Notes: a model not told the origin generated them from the sequence alone. Shown: positions 1-8,143, numbered from the stretch's first letter. The stretch: DNA of 64,000 nt from Endozoicomonas sp. G2_2 (GCF_017744135.1 NZ_JAGHQU010000008.1:1-64000), one strand, 5' to 3'. Translations and numbers: made by a program.

Positions 1-126
1 CGGCCTCGGCCTCCTTCAGAAAACCGATGATCTGCTCTTCGGTGTAACGCTTCTTCATGTCCAATCTCCAGACTTCGGGTGATTGGACTCCAGATCGGCC
101 TGCTACTCAATAGTGGGGGATGGTCG
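1..126 (-). mobile_element. IS3-family insertion sequence, left end with start of orfA (partial)
   Basis: Reading the minus strand from position 58 gives MKKRYTEEQIIGFLKEAEA, the typical first residues of the IS3-family OrfA helix-turn-helix protein that binds the element ends and, by frameshifting, forms the OrfAB transposase. The rest lies beyond the window start. The 60-70 bases upstream, reading outward through the segment around 75-126 (ccccactattgagtagcagg on the minus strand), look like an IS3-type terminal region, but the exact terminal inverted repeat and target duplication cannot be fixed without the other end. Bases beyond about 126 turn AT-rich and no longer resemble the element. 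Confidence 0.8.
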
Positions 127-325
127 TAAAGATAATATTCAAGTATGTTTCGATTCAGAAGTGGTTTATATCGCTAAAAAGTTCGATTAATTAGGATTTT
201 AGCGTAGCCCGGGGGTAAGACTGGTGCTGGGTGAACCGTGGGTCACGTCTTACATCGTGCGTGAACTCGGTTAAATGCGGCGGCGCCGCTGAAACCGACT
301 GCCGCACTCCCCGCATAATGACGCC

Positions 326-1942
326 ATGGAATTGACCTTCATCGGCGGGGCCGACGGCGTTACGGGTTCTGCCAGCCTTCTTACGGATACACGCATCGGA
401 CTGCGTGCGCTCGTGGATTGCGGCGCCCATGCCGAGCGCGAGCTTAAGCGTCCGGACGGTGTGCCGCGGCTTGGTTTTGATGCGCGGCACCTGAGCTGCG
501 TTTTTCTCACCCACGCGCACCGCGATCACTGTGGGCGGCTGCCGCAGCTGCATCGCGCGGGTTTTCGCGGGCCGGTGTATTGCACGCAGGCGACGGCCGA
601 GATGACGTGTATCGCCTTGCTCGATGCCGCGAAGTTCTCGCCCGAGTACGACGCGAACGACGTCGAGATGATCGATTTCCAGCCGTTGGATCGCCGTGCG
701 GACTTCGCCTTCGGGCGGCCGATGCGTCTGCACGGGGTGGCTGTGACCTTCCATCGCGGCGCGCATATTCTGGGCGCGGTCGCCGTCACCATTGCCTGGC
801 GCAGCCGGTCCAGCACGCGGCGATCGATCTGTTTCAGCGGCGATATCGGCGGCAATACCCCGGCCAATCCCTACCAGTCGTTGCTCGCGGGCCAGCAGAC
901 GCCGGGCCCGGTCGATTACCTGGTAGTGGAATCCACGCGCGGCGCCGAACCGGCCCGGCCGGCGCACTACAAATCGTTCGCCGACCGCCACGCCGCCTGG
1001 GCCGAGCTGTTCGCCGATAGCGACGCGCGCGGCGGCGGGCCGGTGGTCGCGCCCTGTTTCGCGATTCATCGCGCCCAGGAGCTGTGGTTCGACCTCGACC
1101 ATGTGCTGCGGGGCACGGGCGCCGGCGCGCCGGATGCAGCCGGGCGGCCACGCTGGCTGTCGCTGGATGCGCCGCTGGCCGCGCGCATGACCGATGTATA
1201 CGCCGAGCAACTCACCCGGACCGGCGACGACGAGGAACCGCCGGCCTGGCGCAATCCCGGGCTGGCCGAGCGCCTGGGCCTGGACGACGAGACGGGCGTC
1301 GATCGCTATCTCGCAGCGCTTTGGGGTCGGGTCGGCCGTAATCGCGCGCCCGGCGGCACGCTGCGGGCCATGCGGGATCCGGATCTGTCGCGGGTCGTCG
1401 CTCTGGCGGGCAGCGGCATGTGCGAGGGCGGGCGAATCGTGGATTTCATTGCCGATCAGATCGGTAACCCGGCCGCGACCATCGTGCTTTGTGGTTATGC
1501 GCCGCCCGAGACCGGCGCGGGCCGGCTGCGTCGCTTGATCGCGGGCGATTGGCCTTTGGATACGCCGCTCGCGCTGGGCAACGCGCGGCTCGATCCGCGC
1601 CGGATCAAGGCGCGCCTAGTGGATTTCGGCGACTATTATTCCGGCCATGGCGATCTCGATGCGCTCTGCCGGTTCGTCTTCGAAACCGATGCGCCCGCGC
1701 CGGCTGCCACGGTGTTTCTCAATCACGGCGACGATGCCATGCGCGCCGGTCTGGCCGATGCGCTCCGCGCTCGCGCGGCGATGCAGCAGCCGGGCGATCG
1801 ACCGCTCGCCGATGTGGTGATGCCGGCCACGGGCGCGCGCCACGATCTGGACGCGGCCGACGACATCGCCCGCGTAGCCCGCCAGCGGCTGCGCGCCCAG
1901 GCGCTCGCCAGCCTGCGCGGCGCCGAGCCGGGCGGGGCATAA
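326..1942 (+). CDS. MBL-fold / beta-CASP RNA metallo-hydrolase
   Basis: A 538-residue protein of the metallo-beta-lactamase superfamily with an inserted beta-CASP domain, the family that includes bacterial and archaeal RNA-processing nucleases related to CPSF73. Visible motifs are the zinc-binding THAHRDHCG near residue 72, SGDIGG near residue 170 carrying a metal-ligand aspartate, SGMCEGGRIV near residue 365 and a C-terminal SGHGD near residue 440. No signal peptide, so cytoplasmic. The ATG lies about 18 nt after an ATAATG-like stretch and has no strong ribosome site. It stands alone, between an IS end and an unrelated phosphatase gene. RNA as substrate is inferred from the family; the gene's own substrate is unknown. 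Confidence 0.85.
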   Translation: MELTFIGGADGVTGSASLLTDTRIGLRALVDCGAHAERELKRPDGVPRLGFDARHLSCVFLTHAHRDHCGRLPQLHRAGFRGPVYCTQATAEMTCIALLDAAKFSPEYDANDVEMIDFQPLDRRADFAFGRPMRLHGVAVTFHRGAHILGAVAVTIAWRSRSSTRRSICFSGDIGGNTPANPYQSLLAGQQTPGPVDYLVVESTRGAEPARPAHYKSFADRHAAWAELFADSDARGGGPVVAPCFAIHRAQELWFDLDHVLRGTGAGAPDAAGRPRWLSLDAPLAARMTDVYAEQLTRTGDDEEPPAWRNPGLAERLGLDDETGVDRYLAALWGRVGRNRAPGGTLRAMRDPDLSRVVALAGSGMCEGGRIVDFIADQIGNPAATIVLCGYAPPETGAGRLRRLIAGDWPLDTPLALGNARLDPRRIKARLVDFGDYYSGHGDLDALCRFVFETDAPAPAATVFLNHGDDAMRAGLADALRARAAMQQPGDRPLADVVMPATGARHDLDAADDIARVARQRLRAQALASLRGAEPGGA

Positions 1943-2136
1943 GCGCCGGTAACGCTGTGGGTGCGGCGATGCGCGCCGTGTATTCGCCGACGGCGACTGG
2001 GCTGGGACTTTCACATTGCCCAATGGTAAGTATCATGGCGAATATCGATTCACGCGTCGTTGATTGGTGACGGGTGCGCTGCGCGGCAAGACGCTGCGCG
2101 TTTCCACCACTCGACGCATCGGCAGGAGGAATGCAT

Positions 2137-2583
2137 ATGGCGGATTACACCGAAGGTCTCGCAAACGCGAACCGGTTCGAAACCGGCATCATCACCGCCG
2201 GCCAGCCCACGGCCGCGCAGCTCGAAGCCGCGCAGGCCCAGGGCGTGAAGACCGTGATCAATTTGCGGCCGGACGGCGAAATGCAGGAGTTCGACGAGGC
2301 GGCGCTGGTGAAGAAGTCCGGCATGAACTACGTGCATATCCCGGTCGCCGGGCCGGACGATATCAACGACGCGAATGCGCGCCTGCTCGACGAGGCATTG
2401 GTGCCGGGCGCGCGGCCGGCGCTGGTGCATTGCGCGAGCGCCAATCGCGTCGGCGCGCTGATTGCGTATCGCGCGCGCTTCATCCAGCACAAGAACGACC
2501 ACGAATCCATGGGCCTGGGCATCATCGCCGGTCTCGATCCGGACGGCACATTGGTCGAAGCCGTGGCCCAGAAGATCGGCTGA
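2137..2583 (+). CDS. DUF442 / protein tyrosine phosphatase-like protein
   Basis: A 148-residue cytoplasmic protein of the DUF442 (beta-lactamase-hydrolase-like, dual-specificity phosphatase fold) family. The P-loop is HCASANRVGA near residue 100, where the cysteine and arginine are four residues apart, which is the form usual in DUF442 rather than the five of classical tyrosine phosphatases. The start was placed at the ATG at 2137 because AGGAGG at 2124-2129 lies 7 nt upstream; the in-frame ATG at 2131 is only 1 nt from it. Some family members act with sulfur metabolism (Blh), but no such partner is adjacent here. Its 3' half is overlapped on the other strand by a possible small secreted-protein gene. 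Confidence 0.8.
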   Translation: MADYTEGLANANRFETGIITAGQPTAAQLEAAQAQGVKTVINLRPDGEMQEFDEAALVKKSGMNYVHIPVAGPDDINDANARLLDEALVPGARPALVHCASANRVGALIAYRARFIQHKNDHESMGLGIIAGLDPDGTLVEAVAQKIG

Positions 2584-2813
2584 TATATCCCGCTAGTGCT
2601 TCGGTCGTGGCCGCCGCTTTTGAGGCAGGCCGCCATGCTCGGGTACGGCGTGTAGTGTGTCGTGCGCGAATAGTAGGTGCTGCCGGCAGCGTGGCGGATG
2701 CCGCTCCGGCTTTTCTTTACCGGCGGCCCATCGGCGAACGCGGTGCACGCGAACAACAGCGCGAATGCCAGCCAGACGATAGCCACGTGATGGCGACTGC
2801 GGTGCCTGATCAT
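2328..2813 (-). CDS. Possible small secreted protein, antisense overlap with the phosphatase gene
   Basis: From the ATG at 2813 the minus strand encodes a clean Sec signal peptide (hydrophobic AIVWLAFALLFACTAFA, then ADG) followed by a short conserved-looking unit, KSRSGIRHAAGSTYYSR...YPSMAACLKSGGH, resembling the KSxSGICH-type motif seen at the ends of small exported proteins. In those relatives I recall a cysteine where this copy has arginine. The recognisable part ends at about residue 70, just as the frame enters the phosphatase gene; the next stop is at 2328, giving 161 residues whose last 85 are only the antisense of that gene. Either the gene has lost its own 3' end or the protein carries a meaningless tail. 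No function assigned. Confidence 0.4.
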   Translation of the reverse strand: MIRHRSRHHVAIVWLAFALLFACTAFADGPPVKKSRSGIRHAAGSTYYSRTTHYTPYPSMAACLKSGGHDRSTSGIYQPIFWATASTNVPSGSRPAMMPRPMDSWSFLCWMKRARYAISAPTRLALAQCTSAGRAPGTNASSSRRAFASLISSGPATGICT

Positions 2814-2954
2814 CCGGTAAGCGCTTCGTGAACGGCCAAGCCCCTGGCTCGTTATTTCACCGAATGGTGATGCGCTGCACGTAGGCTGCGCCATGCGCCC
2901 GCGGCGTTTGCCGTAATATGGCGCGTCCACCCCTTTTCCAGTCGGAGCAATGCC

Positions 2955-3233
2955 ATGGCCAAAGCCAGCGCCCGTCATATTCTCGTCGACAGCGAGCAGA
3001 AGTGTGCCGAACTCAAGGATCAGATCGAGAACGGCAGCGACTTCGCCGAAGTCGCGCGTGAACATTCCTCGTGCCCGTCCGGCCGCAACGGCGGCGATCT
3101 GGGCACTTTCGGCCCCGGTCAGATGGTGCGCGAGTTCGATGAAGTCGTGTTCAGTGCGCCGTTGAACGAGGTGCAGGGGCCGGTCAAGACGCAGTTTGGT
3201 TATCACTTGCTGGAAGTGACCGAGCGCGGTTGA
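2955..3233 (+). CDS. ppiC: Parvulin-type peptidyl-prolyl cis-trans isomerase
   Basis: A 92-residue single-domain parvulin, which speeds cis-trans isomerisation of proline peptide bonds in folding proteins. It begins directly with the ASARHILV strand, has CPSGRNGGDLGTF in the middle and FGYHLLEV at the end, matching cytoplasmic PpiC/Par10 in length and order. No signal peptide. Expressed alone: the following 900 bp has no gene. The assignment to family is secure; the client proteins are unknown. Confidence 0.92.
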   Translation: MAKASARHILVDSEQKCAELKDQIENGSDFAEVAREHSSCPSGRNGGDLGTFGPGQMVREFDEVVFSAPLNEVQGPVKTQFGYHLLEVTERG

Positions 3234-3419
3234 TTGGTTTCGGGGCCGTTCGCTTTGCGGCGGCCCTGATTTGTCGGCGCGGCTTTGGACGAGCGTTGCG
3301 TCCCCTGGGCGCCAGTTGCCGCAAATGCAGGCCGTCGTCAAGATGATCGGTCCGAGAGCGCCAGTGTTTGGATCGACGGCAAGGGTTTGATCGGCTTGGG
3401 GTTTCGCACTGCTGTGCGA

Positions 3420-3453
3420 GTTACTTTTATTTGCTTGCCCAAATAAAAGTAAC
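3420..3453. repeat. Perfect 14-bp hairpin, arm 1 of the inverted repeat
   Basis: gttacttttatttg at 3420-3433 pairs perfectly with caaataaaagtaac at 3440-3453 around the six-base loop cttgcc. It is preceded by a second small hairpin, gcac-tgct-gtgc, at 3406-3417. The stem is A/T-rich inside a GC-rich neighbourhood and could end transcription from ppiC, but its main signature is that of a repeated element. Confidence 0.75.
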
Positions 3454-3968
3454 CAAAACAAAAGGCACCCTGTCTTGCGTCGGCGCTTCGCGCCGATGCC
3501 CTGCGCGGCTCCGTCCGCAAGCGGGCCAGCCGGAAACTCGCCGCGCTGCGCGCGACTCAAACATCCGGCTGTCTTGATCCGCTTGCGGCCTCCACTGCTC
3601 GGCGCTGCGCCCAAGGGGACCGAATACAGACAAAGACAGGCTCGCTATAGCTTCGCCATGAAGATCGCTAAGCGATCTTTAGGCCGGACAAAGCCGAAGG
3701 CGAGTCTGGCCGGAACGTAGGCACGCCCCCAATTTCTACTCGGGACTTGTTACAACGCTGTGGGCCGAGTTCGCCGCGTCTGTATTCAGGTCCCTTGTGA
3801 AGCGACGAGAAGCGCAGGGCCGAAGGGTGTCCGGCGCATGCGCCGGTGCGGCCAGCTGTTTGAGGATCGCCAAAGCGATCCGAGTTCTGGCCGCAAATCC
3901 TTCGGACCGAGCATCGCAGTGCACCGGCGTTTCGCGCCGGCGCGTAACCCGGGTGTCTTTTTCCTTTG

Positions 3969-4002
3969 CTTACTTTCTTTTGGACAAGCAAAAGAAAGTG
4001 AG
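3969..4002. repeat. 14-bp hairpin, arm 2 of the inverted repeat
   Basis: cttactttcttttg at 3969-3982 pairs with caaaagaaagtgag at 3989-4002 around the loop gacaag, with one G-T type mismatch. It is followed by gcac-agca-gtgc at 4005-4016. It has the same plan as the hairpin at 3420-3453 in mirror orientation, but the stem sequence differs, so the two arms are diverged relatives rather than a recent duplication. Confidence 0.7.
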
Positions 4003-4132
4003 TCGCACAGCAGTGCGAAACAAAAGGGCCGACAAACTCGTGAGTCGACTAAAAACCCACGGCCCTGATCCCGAGCGCTGAATCGATCTCGAGTGGCCGA
4101 ATCGTTTCGGCGAGTCGCGGAGATAGCGAGTT

Positions 4133-4753
4133 TCAATCGCCAACAACCAGCCGCCCATTCAACCGCGCATCCAGCGCGTCCAATGCCACCCGGGCATCCA
4201 AGGGCCACCCCACAACCAGAGTCACCCCCTGACCGTGATAATCCGCCGCCACGATCTCGCCGTCGTGTTCCGCCAGCCAGGCACGCGCCGGCTGTTCGTC
4301 CGCGAACGTCAGGTCGAGCGATAAGCGTTGACGTGGCACGTGCTCGCGGGTGGGCAGTTCGGCCAGCAGCGCGCTCACGGTCTGCCCGTAAGCCCGTGCC
4401 AGGCCGCCGGTGCCGAGCTTGGTACCGCCGAAATAACGGATGACGACACAGGCAATGCGCCCCAGCCCGCTGCCTTCGAGCACACGGTACATGGGCTGTC
4501 CGGCGGTGCCACCGGGTTCGCCGTCGTCGGAGAAACCGATCGCGCGGTCCTCGCCGGGCGGGCCGGCGATATAGGCCGAACAATGATGCGACGCGTCGGG
4601 ATAATACGAGCGCGCGTGCGCGATCAGGCGTTCGGCATCGGCGACGTCGTCGATACCGGCACACCAGCCGATGAAGCGGCTTTTCTGGATTTCGAGCGTG
4701 GTCGTATGCGGCGCATCGACGCTTGCCGCCGGTATGGCATAGCGCATCAGCAC
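4133..4753 (-). CDS. yigZ: YigZ / IMPACT family protein
   Basis: A 206-residue protein of the YigZ/IMPACT family (UPF0029), cytoplasmic, related to the eukaryotic regulator of GCN2; the bacterial role is unsettled but links to translation are suspected. Signature segments are KSRFIG near residue 25, DDGEPGGTAGQPM near residue 80 and IRYFGGTKLGTGGLARAYG near residue 105. I chose GTG at 4753 because AGGAG ends 7 nt upstream of it; the ATG two codons later (4747) is the alternative. It lies downstream of the BCCT carrier gene on the same strand, separated by a strong hairpin, so probably transcribed separately. Confidence 0.88.
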   Translation of the reverse strand: MLMRYAIPAASVDAPHTTTLEIQKSRFIGWCAGIDDVADAERLIAHARSYYPDASHHCSAYIAGPPGEDRAIGFSDDGEPGGTAGQPMYRVLEGSGLGRIACVVIRYFGGTKLGTGGLARAYGQTVSALLAELPTREHVPRQRLSLDLTFADEQPARAWLAEHDGEIVAADYHGQGVTLVVGWPLDARVALDALDARLNGRLVVGD

Positions 4754-4811
4754 TTGGCGGCTCCTAGTGACAGGGCCGCGTCGGTAAGCGAGGCCTCGTA
4801 TTCTGCACCGG

Positions 4812-4840
4812 GGCACGCCGCCCGTCAGGGGCGGCGTGCC
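4812..4840. terminator. 11-bp GC-rich hairpin between BCCT carrier and yigZ
   Basis: ggcacgccgcc at 4812-4822 pairs perfectly with ggcggcgtgcc at 4830-4840 around the loop cgtcagg. It sits 20 nt after the stop of the minus-strand carrier gene, where a terminator would be expected. On the minus strand no U-run follows, so a classical intrinsic terminator is uncertain. Confidence 0.5.
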
Positions 4841-4860
4841 GGTGGCGCGACTCTGAAACG

Positions 4861-6471
4861 CTAGAGCTGTTCCGCCTTGGGCGGCTTGCCCACCTCGACC
4901 TCGCTGAGATTTTCCTGCGACAGGCCGCGCATCAGCGCGAACATCATCGCGAATACCAGGACAAACATCGGCAGCCCGACCACGGTGATCACCTGCTGCA
5001 GTGCCGTAAGCCCGGCTTCGCCCGCGAGCACGATCAGCATGGCGGCGAGCACGCCTTCTGAGATACCCCAGAACATGCGCTGGTGGACCGGCCCGGGGTC
5101 GGGCGTGCCGGTACACAGCATGTCTACCACCAGCGAGGCCGAGTCGGAGGAGGTGGCGAAGAAGATCGCCACGATCACCACGGCCAGCCCCTTGATCAGC
5201 GTCGCGAAGGGGAAATGCTCGAAGAAGGCGAACATGGCCAGCGGCACGCTTTCGCTGACTGCATCGGACAATGCGCCGGCCTGGGCACCGAGCGCGGCTC
5301 GCGCTTCCTGGCCGATGCCGTCGATTTCCATGGCCGACCAGCCGAAGATCGCGAACCACACAAGGGTGAAGATCGAAGGCGCGAACAGCACGCCGAGCAC
5401 GAATTCGCGGATCGTGCGCCCGCGCGAGATACGCGCCACGAAGATGCCGATGAACGGCGACCAGGTCACCGTCCAGGCCCAGTAGAACACCGTCCAGCTG
5501 CCCTGCCAGCCCCAGCCGCCTTCTTCATGCGTGTACTCGGCCAGCGCGTCGTTCCAGAACGCCATCGGCACGATATTGGAGATGTAGATGCCGAAGGTCT
5601 CGATGATCGAGCGGAGCAGGAACACGGTGGAGCCGGTGACCAGCACGAACAGCATCAGCCCCACGGCCATGCCGATATTGATGTTCGACAGCAGCTTCAC
5701 GCCGGAATCCAGCCCGGCGATGATCGAGCCCACCGCTACGGTGGTCAGCACGGCGATAATCAACACCTTGGTGGTGACCGAATCGGATACGCCGGTGAGC
5801 TCGGTCAGGCCGGCATTGATCTGCTGCGTGCCCAGACCGATCGACACCGCCACGCCGAACAGCGTGCCGAGGATGGCGAACACGTCGAGCGTTTTGCCGA
5901 CCGGGCCGTAGATGCGATCGCCGATGAGCGAGTAAAACACCGACGAAAACCGCATCGGCAGTTTATAGCGGTAGATGAAATAGGCGAAAGCCAGTCCGGG
6001 CAGGGTGAAGATCGCCCAGGTGTGCAGGCCGAGATGGTAGATGGCGAATCCCATCGCGTCGTCGGCCGCTTCCGTCGAGAATGGTTCCACTTCCGGGCGC
6101 GGCGGCGTGGCGAAATGCGAGATCGGCTCGGCCACGCCCCAGAACATCAGCACCGTGCCGATGCCGCCGGCAAAGAGCATGGTGAACCACGAAATATTGC
6201 CGTAGTCGGGCTTGGCGTCGTTGCCGCCGAGGCGTATCGCCCCGAACCGGCTGAGCGCAACCCACAGCAGGAATGCCACCCAGCTGGTCACGCCAAAGAT
6301 GAAAAACCAGCCGAGGTTGGTGACGATCCAGGCGCGCCCCGCGCCAAAGGCATCGCCGATCGGCCCGGGTGCGATCAACAGGGCGATCAAAAAGATCACC
6401 ATGATGCCGGCCGATACGAAAAAAATGGTCGGATCGGTCTTGAGACCGAGCTTTCGCGCGATTTGATCCAT
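4861..6471 (-). CDS. BCCT family osmolyte transporter
   Basis: A 536-residue inner-membrane carrier of the betaine/carnitine/choline transporter family, with about twelve hydrophobic segments. Family marks are FWGVAEPISHFATPP near residue 100, the tryptophan-rich segment WAWTVTWSPFIGIFVARISRG near residue 340, and SSDSASLVVDMLCTG near residue 440. The glycine stretch that is usually GMGIG in sodium-coupled betaine carriers reads GGIGTV here, so ion coupling may differ. The ATG at 6471 follows AAAAGGGG; upstream in-frame codons give an implausible N-terminus. No biosynthesis genes for betaine or ectoine are adjacent. Substrate (betaine, choline, DMSP or similar) cannot be decided from sequence alone. 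Confidence 0.88.
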   Translation of the reverse strand: MDQIARKLGLKTDPTIFFVSAGIMVIFLIALLIAPGPIGDAFGAGRAWIVTNLGWFFIFGVTSWVAFLLWVALSRFGAIRLGGNDAKPDYGNISWFTMLFAGGIGTVLMFWGVAEPISHFATPPRPEVEPFSTEAADDAMGFAIYHLGLHTWAIFTLPGLAFAYFIYRYKLPMRFSSVFYSLIGDRIYGPVGKTLDVFAILGTLFGVAVSIGLGTQQINAGLTELTGVSDSVTTKVLIIAVLTTVAVGSIIAGLDSGVKLLSNINIGMAVGLMLFVLVTGSTVFLLRSIIETFGIYISNIVPMAFWNDALAEYTHEEGGWGWQGSWTVFYWAWTVTWSPFIGIFVARISRGRTIREFVLGVLFAPSIFTLVWFAIFGWSAMEIDGIGQEARAALGAQAGALSDAVSESVPLAMFAFFEHFPFATLIKGLAVVIVAIFFATSSDSASLVVDMLCTGTPDPGPVHQRMFWGISEGVLAAMLIVLAGEAGLTALQQVITVVGLPMFVLVFAMMFALMRGLSQENLSEVEVGKPPKAEQL

Positions 6472-6796
6472 CGGTAACGCCCCTTTTCCCTGAGGTTTCA
6501 ACCTACGCCGAAATCCGCTCAAGAGAAAGGGCGTGCCATGCACAGTTGCGGGATCGTGCCAAAAAATACAAAAGAATTAATAACCTGCGATTCAATCGCG
6601 ATTTCCTGTGCTGTCATCGCATGGTCACGAAACCCCGGAAAAAGCCGTTTTCGCACGCAGCGGTTGCCGTGCGCGCCGCGGCGCGTGACCGCGCTTCAGG
6701 CATCGCCGTGGGGCAAGCGCGGCGTGCACAGGCTGGCGGCGCCGAATGCGCTCGGGCACCCTCGCGGTTTTCACAACCCTGGAAAACGCTGCAACG
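6472..6796. promoter_or_regulatory. Divergent intergenic region upstream of the BCCT gene, candidate promoter
   Basis: This 325-bp gap separates the minus-strand carrier from the plus-strand DUF3820 gene and contains no convincing gene. An AT-rich stretch at about 6558-6600 holds, on the minus strand, TTGAAT (6595-6590) and TTGTAT (6571-6566) 18 nt apart, a weak sigma70-like pair about 95 nt before the carrier start. A short palindrome gcgattcaatcgc lies at 6587-6599. The remainder is GC-rich and featureless. Confidence 0.35.
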
Positions 6797-7027
6797 ATGG
6801 ACGGCGACGATCTGCGCAAACTGGTGACCCGCACCATGCCGTTCGGCAAGTACGAAGGACGGCTGATCGCCGATTTGCCGGGGCACTATCTCAACTGGTT
6901 CGCGCGGACCGGCTTTCCGGCCGGCGAGATCGGGCGCCTGCTCGCGCTCATGCACGAAGTCGATCACAACGGCCTCAAGCCGCTGCTAGACCCGCTAAGG
7001 GGCGCTAGCGATAGAAGCGCTCGATGA
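6797..7027 (+). CDS. DUF3820 family protein
   Basis: A 76-residue protein of the DUF3820 family (sometimes named putative quorum-sensing-regulated virulence factor). The family core is clear: MPFGKYEGRLIADLP near residue 12, YLNWFARTGFP near residue 30 and LMHEVDHNGL near residue 50. I placed the start at the ATG at 6797, which gives the usual family N-terminus; an ATG at 6746 would add 17 residues with no conserved character. No membrane segment or signal. Its last 23 bases overlap the 3' end of the convergent lipoprotein gene. Biochemical function unknown. Confidence 0.8.
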   Translation: MDGDDLRKLVTRTMPFGKYEGRLIADLPGHYLNWFARTGFPAGEIGRLLALMHEVDHNGLKPLLDPLRGASDRSAR

Positions 7028-7631
7028 GCAACGCGTCGATCTGCTCGTAGAAGCCGGCATAGCGTTCGGCCGCGCTCGCCATGATCTGCGACAGCGCGGT
7101 GTCCGGCTCGCGCTCGGCGAGCGTTTCGGCCAGATAGTGCTGTTGATCGACCGCGCCGAGCAGGCGAATGAGCAGCCCGCGCTCGAACGCGACCCCGGCG
7201 GTGCCCACCACCGGGGCGAAGCGTTTCAGCGTGGCCTGTTTCTGTGCTTGTTCGGCGGCCTCGATGATCGGCGGGGTGTTGTCGTGGTCGATCGCCAGCG
7301 CGGGAAAGTCGCCCGTGAGCTGCTCCAGCCGCGTTGCCAGTTCGCCGCTGTAGCCGGTGACGTCCTCCACCACACGTTGCACCGGGTCGGATTCGATCTT
7401 CACGTAGAAGATGCGATCCACCTGCGATAGCCCGTCGGCGGTCGCATAGAGTTTGCTGTACCCGTCGTTGAGCTGATCGCGCAGACTCGACGACGCGTTC
7501 TGTGCGGATGCCGGCGCCGTGTCGGGCCGCGTGTCGAATGCGGTACAGCCGCCGAGCGCGACCAGGCCGGCCGCGAGCAGGGCAAACAGAGCGGGTCGCG
7601 CCGCGCAGCGCTTTGGGGCAGTGTCTTGCAT
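7005..7631 (-). CDS. Conserved lipoprotein of unknown function
   Basis: A 208-residue predicted lipoprotein: a hydrophobic signal (ALFALLAAGLVAL) ends in the lipobox LGGC with the cysteine near residue 29, so it should be lipid-anchored facing the periplasm. The mature part is mostly helical and charged, with FYVKIESDPVQRVVEDVTGYSGELA in the centre and a repeated-looking AAERYAGFYEQIDALLIERFYR end; I do not recognise a named domain. The 3' end overlaps the convergent DUF3820 gene by 23 bp. Confidence 0.75.
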   Translation of the reverse strand: MQDTAPKRCAARPALFALLAAGLVALGGCTAFDTRPDTAPASAQNASSSLRDQLNDGYSKLYATADGLSQVDRIFYVKIESDPVQRVVEDVTGYSGELATRLEQLTGDFPALAIDHDNTPPIIEAAEQAQKQATLKRFAPVVGTAGVAFERGLLIRLLGAVDQQHYLAETLAEREPDTALSQIMASAAERYAGFYEQIDALLIERFYR

Positions 7632-7717
7632 GACTCAAGTTTACGCAGCGCGACGTTCCAGCGATGCCGCTTCGGCGGGCGCGTTGTCGCTGGCGTCGAA
7701 CCAGACCGGGTGTCGCG

Positions 7718-8143
7718 ATGAAGTATGTGGCGGTTGTATTGCTTTGCCTGGCCGGTACGGCCGGGGCGATCACGAATCCGGACGCGCCCGATCTCGTGGA
7801 CGCCTTTCACGAGCGCATGGCGCCCTACGCACAGCGTATCCGCGACGGGCAGACCACGCTCGCCATGGATCAGGCGTCGGTCGCGATGGCCGAGGCGCTC
7901 GATCGTGAACTCAATACCGCCTACGGGCGGCTCATGGCCCGGCTCGAACCGGCGCAGCAATCGGCATTGCGCACCGCGCAGCGCCGCTGGCTGAAATACC
8001 GCGACGCCGAGTTTGCATTCCTGAACAAGACCTTTAGCCGGGAAAGCCACGGCAGCGCCGTCGTGCTCGCCGTCGGCAGTGCGCGCAACGCGCTGGTGCA
8101 GGCGCGTGTCGAGGCGCTATGGCGGCGCCTGCAACAGCTGTAG
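7718..8143 (+). CDS. LprI/DUF1311-family secreted protein
   Basis: A 141-residue exported protein. Residues 1-16 form a signal peptide ending AGA. The mature domain has LNTAYGRLMARLEPAQ followed by LRTAQRRWLKYRDAEFAF, the signature of the DUF1311 family to which the mycobacterial lysozyme inhibitor LprI belongs. Most relatives carry conserved cysteines around the YRDAEC position; here that residue is phenylalanine, so the disulfide-stabilised form may be lost. The ATG at 7718 is chosen because it starts the signal peptide. Lysozyme inhibition is known for LprI only and is not shown for this subgroup. Confidence 0.75.
   Translation: MKYVAVVLLCLAGTAGAITNPDAPDLVDAFHERMAPYAQRIRDGQTTLAMDQASVAMAEALDRELNTAYGRLMARLEPAQQSALRTAQRRWLKYRDAEFAFLNKTFSRESHGSAVVLAVGSARNALVQARVEALWRRLQQL

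Larger units (their letters stand above)
3234..4132. repeat. Gene-free block made of two inverted copies of an interspersed hairpin-rich repeat
   Basis: No gene is credible in these 899 bp; open frames exist on several strands at once, as expected for GC-rich non-coding DNA. The block is organised as two facing arms. gtttcgcactgctgtgcga at 3401-3419 is repeated as its exact reverse complement at 4003-4021. Just inside each lies a long A/T-rich hairpin (3420-3453 and 3969-4002). Farther in, ggggaccgaatacagac near 3615-3631 faces gtctgtattcaggtccc near 3779-3795, one base different in spacing. The arms share order but have diverged in between. It resembles the hairpin-bearing intergenic repeats scattered in Xanthomonas- and Pseudomonas-like genomes. 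Confidence 0.75.

Noticed and set aside
191-1210. Long minus-strand frame opposite the beta-CASP gene
   Set aside because: It is the antisense of a well-conserved gene and its translation is arginine-, glycine- and alanine-rich with no motif; a GC-codon artefact.
5083-6477. 464-codon plus-strand frame opposite the BCCT carrier
   Set aside because: The carrier is unmistakable on the minus strand; the opposite frame is histidine-, glutamate- and arginine-rich, as expected of antisense to a membrane protein gene.
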